From contig NZ_QQGY01000006.1 in assembly GCF_003490595.1 (NCBI RefSeq), positions 94,809 through 158,808 of the forward strand: a stretch of 64,000 bases of DNA. Reading direction: 5' to 3'. This DNA comes from Haemophilus haemolyticus_L (lineage in GTDB: Bacteria > Pseudomonadota > Gammaproteobacteria > Enterobacterales > Pasteurellaceae). Under the pieces are notes generated by a model. That model was not told the origin of the DNA. It made no database searches and saw only the letters and a list, made by a program, of their open reading frames with translations. Made by a program: the position numbers and the translations under genes. Positions 61,448-64,000 of this stretch are shown here, piece after piece (position 1 is the first letter of the stretch; every line of letters starts with the position of its first letter).

Positions 61448-62377
61448 CTATAAATCTAAAACGGATAGCCCTGGTAAAGTTGAAAAACTTTGAGCTTTTA
61501 CGGTTTGATAAAAATCTTCTAAATAAGAAAGGGATTCATCTTCTTTGCGAATAGCCGCATATAGATTGCTATATAAACCCTCTTTTGTGACTTTTCTTGC
61601 CACGACATAACCCTTTTCCAAATAAGGCAACGCAGCCCAATAAGGGATAGTCGCAATGCCACGACGACTCGCTACTAATTGAATCATAGCAATAGTCAAT
61701 TCAGTTGTGCGGCGAGTAGGATTAATGCCTTTTGGTTTAAGCACTTTACGCAATAGATCTAACATATCATCAGGAACTGGATAAGTTACCCAGGTTTCAT
61801 CTGCAAAATCTTCCGCATCCCAAATGTCTTTTTCTGCTAAAGGGTGATCTTTTGAGCAAATTCCAACCATCTCATAAGAAAAGAGCGGTTTAAAAATGAC
61901 ATCATCATTATGCTCTACTTCTGATACTATCGCCCAATCGGCTCGGTGAGAAAGCAATAAACCAACAGGATCCGTATGAAAACCAGATACAATATCCAAC
62001 TCAACTAGCCCCCAATGCCGACGAAATTCATCCATAGCGGGCATTAACCAATCAAAACAAGTATGACATTCCACAGCTATTCTCAGCTGACCCGCATCAC
62101 CATGTTTAACCCGTGCAAGATCACGTTCAGCATCAACAACTTTTGGCATAACTTCATTAGCAAGACGAATTAAACGCTCTCCAGCCGAAGTAAAACGAAG
62201 TGGATTACTTTTACGCTCGAACAAAGGTAAACCGAACTGTTCTTCTATTAATTTAATTTGGTGAGAAAGAGCTGATTGGGTTAGATATACTCGCTTTGCT
62301 GCCAAAGAAACGCTCCCTGTCTCTTTTAAGGCTAATAAAGTTTTAAGATGTCTAAATTCTAAAAAGGTTGGTTTCAT
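61448..62377 (-). CDS. metR: MetR-type LysR transcriptional regulator
   Basis: LysR regulator of 309 aa. N-terminal winged HTH: LKTLLALKETGSVSLAAKRV, TQSALSHQIKLIE, FERKSNPLRFTSAGERL. The effector domain has MetR-specific wording: LRIAVECHTCFDWLMPAMDEFRRHW and TLSLYAAIR-like SNLYAAIRKEDES. MetR uses homocysteine to control methionine genes. Here it leads the metR-azlC-azlD operon. Confidence 0.9.
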   Translation of the reverse strand: MKPTFLEFRHLKTLLALKETGSVSLAAKRVYLTQSALSHQIKLIEEQFGLPLFERKSNPLRFTSAGERLIRLANEVMPKVVDAERDLARVKHGDAGQLRIAVECHTCFDWLMPAMDEFRRHWGLVELDIVSGFHTDPVGLLLSHRADWAIVSEVEHNDDVIFKPLFSYEMVGICSKDHPLAEKDIWDAEDFADETWVTYPVPDDMLDLLRKVLKPKGINPTRRTTELTIAMIQLVASRRGIATIPYWAALPYLEKGYVVARKVTKEGLYSNLYAAIRKEDESLSYLEDFYQTVKAQSFSTLPGLSVLDL

Positions 62378-62464
62378 TAATAATATTCATACAAATATAA
62401 AATTAGATGATAGATATAATACCTTAAAATACTAAATATTCGAATTAATATTCTATCGAGAAAA

Positions 62465-62494
62465 CAAAAACCCCAGTCATTCAACTGGGGTTAT
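62465..62494 (-). terminator. Terminator after the 5S remnant
   Basis: Stem AACCCCAGT (62469-62477) / ACTGGGGTT (62484-62492), with a T-rich run on the minus strand. It resembles the terminator of the intact 5S gene (63527-63556), so it is part of the duplicated rRNA operon end and would now end the cassette transcript. Confidence 0.85.
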
Positions 62495-62509
62495 TCTCTT
62501 TTAATTCAC

Positions 62510-62586
62510 ATTTGGTAACCCATAGTACCTTACGCTCACATAGGGAAGTCCTACACTACCATCGGAATTACAGCGTTTAACTTCTA
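62510..62586 (-). pseudogene. Decayed 3' fragment of a 5S rRNA gene
   Basis: 77 bp that align with 63588-63663 of the intact 5S gene with about 13 mismatches and one gap (roughly four fifths identical). The shared blocks ACACTACCATCGG and ATTACAGCGTTT are unmistakable. The 5' half of the gene is missing, and mismatches would break the terminal stem, so no functional 5S is made. Confidence 0.9.
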
Positions 62587-62606
62587 ATATACATGAAATA
62601 TGAAAA

Positions 62607-63083
62607 TCATTTATTAATACTTTTTAAAACGGATAATAGAAGAATCAAAATAATAGAAATAAAAGATAATACAATTGTAAGATTTTCAGAATTATAAGCA
62701 ACTTCCCTACTAAAATCCAACATTTCGTTACAAAAAGCATTAGACCAAGCACACTCACTCAATAAAGGATCTACCATAATTATATTCATGATAAATAAAC
62801 TTGGAAATATAAATATATAAGCAATACATCTACTCAAATTTAATGAATTTAAACGTTGAATTGAAAATATAATAAGGCTGATAGTAGATGTAACCATAAC
62901 AATCATTAATAACCAACCTATTACATCAGTAAATAATTTGTATGGAGGATAAGCTAATGGGAGACAGTATAAGGAAATAGAGATTGCTGCATAAATAAAA
63001 AATTCCATACGACCTATTTCTTTATTCAGAGAAAAGAAATCTGACATCTGTTTTTGGATATTTTGAAAATCTTGGTTATTCAT
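62607..63083 (-). CDS. DUF805-like membrane protein in the 5S-flanked cassette
   Basis: Membrane protein of 158 aa with about four helices (near 28-46, 50-75, 86-104 and 135-153). EIGRMEFFIYAAISISLY and the IQRLNSLNLSRCIAYI segment recall DUF805 proteins (RxxFW...RLxD). A Cys pair (ECAWSNAFC) lies between helices 3 and 4, probably outside. AGGA precedes the ATG. It follows the 87-aa gene by 9 bp. Function unknown; very low GC content. Confidence 0.75.
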   Translation of the reverse strand: MNNQDFQNIQKQMSDFFSLNKEIGRMEFFIYAAISISLYCLPLAYPPYKLFTDVIGWLLMIVMVTSTISLIIFSIQRLNSLNLSRCIAYIFIFPSLFIMNIIMVDPLLSECAWSNAFCNEMLDFSREVAYNSENLTIVLSFISIILILLLSVLKSINK

Positions 63084-63092
63084 AATTTATTC

Positions 63093-63356
63093 CTATTTAG
63101 CTTTAACATTTAAAATAACAGAGTTGGTTTCACACTGATAAGTAATCTGATAATCTGGGTTTTCAGAAATAATTCTCGCCATTGATTTATCAATCGTTCT
63201 CTTTGTATAATGCAGCAAAACGCTAGTTTTTTGTTCTTTGTCTGAAAGATGGGCTTCTTCTTTTAAAATTACAATTTTAGATTGCACGACTCGATTCAAT
63301 AATTCGTATGACGTTTCCACTCTAAACCTCTCTAAAGTTAAATTGTTTCTTAGCAA
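63093..63356 (-). CDS. Unrecognised 87-aa protein with TTG start
   Basis: Small soluble-looking protein of unknown family (MLRNNLTLERFRVETSYELL, basic and helical in the middle, ending ILNVKAK). No ATG is available in the first 50 codons; the TTG at 63356 has an AAGGA ribosome-binding site 6 bp upstream. That site lies in the 3' arm of a perfect hairpin (63364-63387). First gene of the cassette. No membrane segment or signal peptide. Confidence 0.65.
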   Translation of the reverse strand: MLRNNLTLERFRVETSYELLNRVVQSKIVILKEEAHLSDKEQKTSVLLHYTKRTIDKSMARIISENPDYQITYQCETNSVILNVKAK

Positions 63357-63363
63357 TATGTTT

Positions 63364-63405
63364 CCTTAGATATGTCAATATCTAAGGACTTCAGTATACT
63401 GAAGT
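63364..63405. promoter_or_regulatory. Two abutting palindromes before the cassette genes
   Basis: CCTTAGATAT-GTCA-ATATCTAAGG (63364-63387) and the perfect 18-bp palindrome ACTTCAGTATACTGAAGT (63388-63405). In the minus-strand RNA the first would form a 10-bp hairpin covering the ribosome-binding site of the TTG-start gene; the second looks like an operator. Confidence 0.6.
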
Positions 63406-63526
63406 GAAAAATAAGCTCATTTTTTGTACTAATTAGAGAGATGGAAGTAGGAAAGATATAAAGAAAAAGCGATAGGATTTTAAGGATTTTTTACAATTTA
63501 TATTTACACTGTTAATGCTAAAAAGC

Positions 63527-63556
63527 AAAAACCCCATATCTTTCGACACGGGGTTG
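63527..63556 (-). terminator. Terminator of the rRNA operon
   Basis: CCCC and GGGG arms (minus strand AACCCCGTGTC ... GATATGGGGTT) followed by a TTTTTGCTTTTT tract, about 40 bp after the 5S gene. Confidence 0.75.
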
Positions 63557-63594
63557 TTCTTCTGTTTTTATTTAATTTAGATATGTATTTGGTA

Positions 63595-63710
63595 ACCTGG
63601 CGGTGCCCTACTCTCACATGGGGATGCCCCACACTACCATCGGCATTACAGCGTTTCACTTCTGAGTTCGGTATGGTTCAGGTGGTTCCACCGTACTATC
63701 GCCGCCAGGA
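63595..63710 (-). rRNA. rrf: 5S ribosomal RNA
   Basis: Complete 5S gene, about 116 nt. The terminal stem pairs CCTGGCGG (5' end, near 63709) with CCGCCAGG (3' end, near 63596). The core CCACCTGAACC and GAACTCAGAAGTGAAACGC are canonical. Exact ends are estimated. It follows 23S on the minus strand with no tRNA in the spacer. Confidence 0.96.
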
Positions 63711-63821
63711 TAATTCTTTGATAACGTTTATTTTAAATTCTATCTATGTTCTTCATTGGCCACAAGCTGAACGTTTAGTTAATTTCTTTTACTCTGTTTT
63801 CCAAAAACACTTGAGCGTTGT

Positions 63822-64000
63822 ATAGTTAAGCCTCTCGGGCAATTAGTACAGGTTAGCTCAATGACTCACATCACTTACACACCCTGCCTATCTACGTCTT
63901 AGTCTTAAACAACCCTTACAATCTATAAGATTGGGAGAACTCATCTCTTGGCAAGTTTCGTGCTTAGATGCTTTCAGCACTTATCTCTTCCGCACTTAGC
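63822..64000 (-). rRNA. rrl: 23S ribosomal RNA, 3' end (partial)
   Basis: The last ~180 nt of 23S rRNA on the minus strand, running off the window. The plus-strand text GAACTCATCTCTTGGCAAGT and TTAGATGCTTTCAGCACTTA is the highly conserved 3' domain. The end near 63822 is estimated from the GCTTAAC terminus. Confidence 0.95.

Larger units (their letters stand above)
1..64000. repeat. Haemophilus DNA uptake signal sequences (dispersed)
   Basis: The 9-base core AAGTGCGGT or its complement occurs dozens of times across the window, in genes and between them, for example at 2329-2337 and 18232-18240. It is the preferred motif for DNA uptake by competent Haemophilus. Several terminators are built from it (31593-31619, 59637-59664). 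I did not count all copies. Confidence 0.95.

Noticed and set aside
63711..63821. tRNA gene in the 23S-5S spacer
   Set aside because: The spacer is about 110 bp, AT-rich, and shows no cloverleaf or GTTCRA motif.
63583..63825. 80-codon open frame on the plus strand
   Set aside because: It lies over the 5S rRNA gene and the 23S-5S spacer on the opposite strand; the protein is an artefact of rRNA sequence.
1..64000. Prophage or integrative element
   Set aside because: No integrase, terminase, capsid or conjugation genes are present; accessory parts are small insertions and operons only.

Overview
The window is from a Haemophilus of the influenzae/haemolyticus group. The DNA is AT-rich, the Haemophilus uptake signal (AAGTGCGGT or its complement ACCGCACTT) is scattered through it on both strands, and the gene sets match H. 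influenzae: the lsg lipooligosaccharide cluster, siaB, tehB and a gyrA/ycaO neighbourhood. Correspondence with strain Rd (lsg ~HI1695-1700, siaB-to-gyrA ~HI1279-1264, rnb-fabI-prfC-metR ~HI1733-1739) is from memory. If right, three separated Rd segments are joined here, with a hydrogenase locus between two of them.

Layout. 1-7493: a periplasmic ferrous-iron uptake operon (FTR1 permease, P19 protein, DUF2318 membrane protein, two FtsX-type permeases, an ABC ATPase, a thioredoxin-like lipoprotein, a cytochrome c), interrupted by a REP/BIME and a palindromic repeat element. 7521-8180: a decayed IS3-family element. 8216-16235: surface glycan genes on the minus strand (a TPR glycosyltransferase, an MltB-type lytic transglycosylase, lsgF-A). 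16370-17113: an ElyC/YdcF-like envelope protein. 17213-31186: hypF and, convergent to it, the complete hydrogenase-4 operon hyfABCDEFGHI-hycH-hycI, with a second palindromic element inside the operon. 31644-34871: a trimeric autotransporter adhesin. 35163-42890: siaB, a nitroreductase, a MazEF-type toxin-antitoxin pair, mrp, an acyltransferase, metG, tehB. 42940-49923: gloB and a metal-chelate uptake set (methyltransferase, ABC ATPase, permease, binding protein, a two-helix membrane protein, a TonB-dependent receptor). 50041-54963: ycaO and gyrA, separated by a 444-bp mirrored repeat. 55024-62377: rnb, fabI, prfC, a small membrane protein and metR-azlC-azlD. 62461-64000: an rRNA operon end (5S and the 3' end of 23S, minus strand), with a two-gene cassette between the intact 5S and a decayed second 5S fragment.

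How the genes work together. The iron operon and the TonB/ABC set both supply metal. The Hyf enzyme would evolve hydrogen in anaerobic fermentation; HypF and HycI mature its [NiFe] site, but hypABCDE and a formate dehydrogenase are outside the window. SiaB makes CMP-sialic acid, which the predicted sialyltransferase LsgB can transfer to lipooligosaccharide. GyrA carries Leu at position 84, the classic quinolone-resistance position. The most unusual features are two modular repeat elements that share near-identical palindromic tips but have unrelated, internally duplicated cores, and the cassette bounded by 5S sequences, whose first gene has its ribosome-binding site inside a perfect hairpin.
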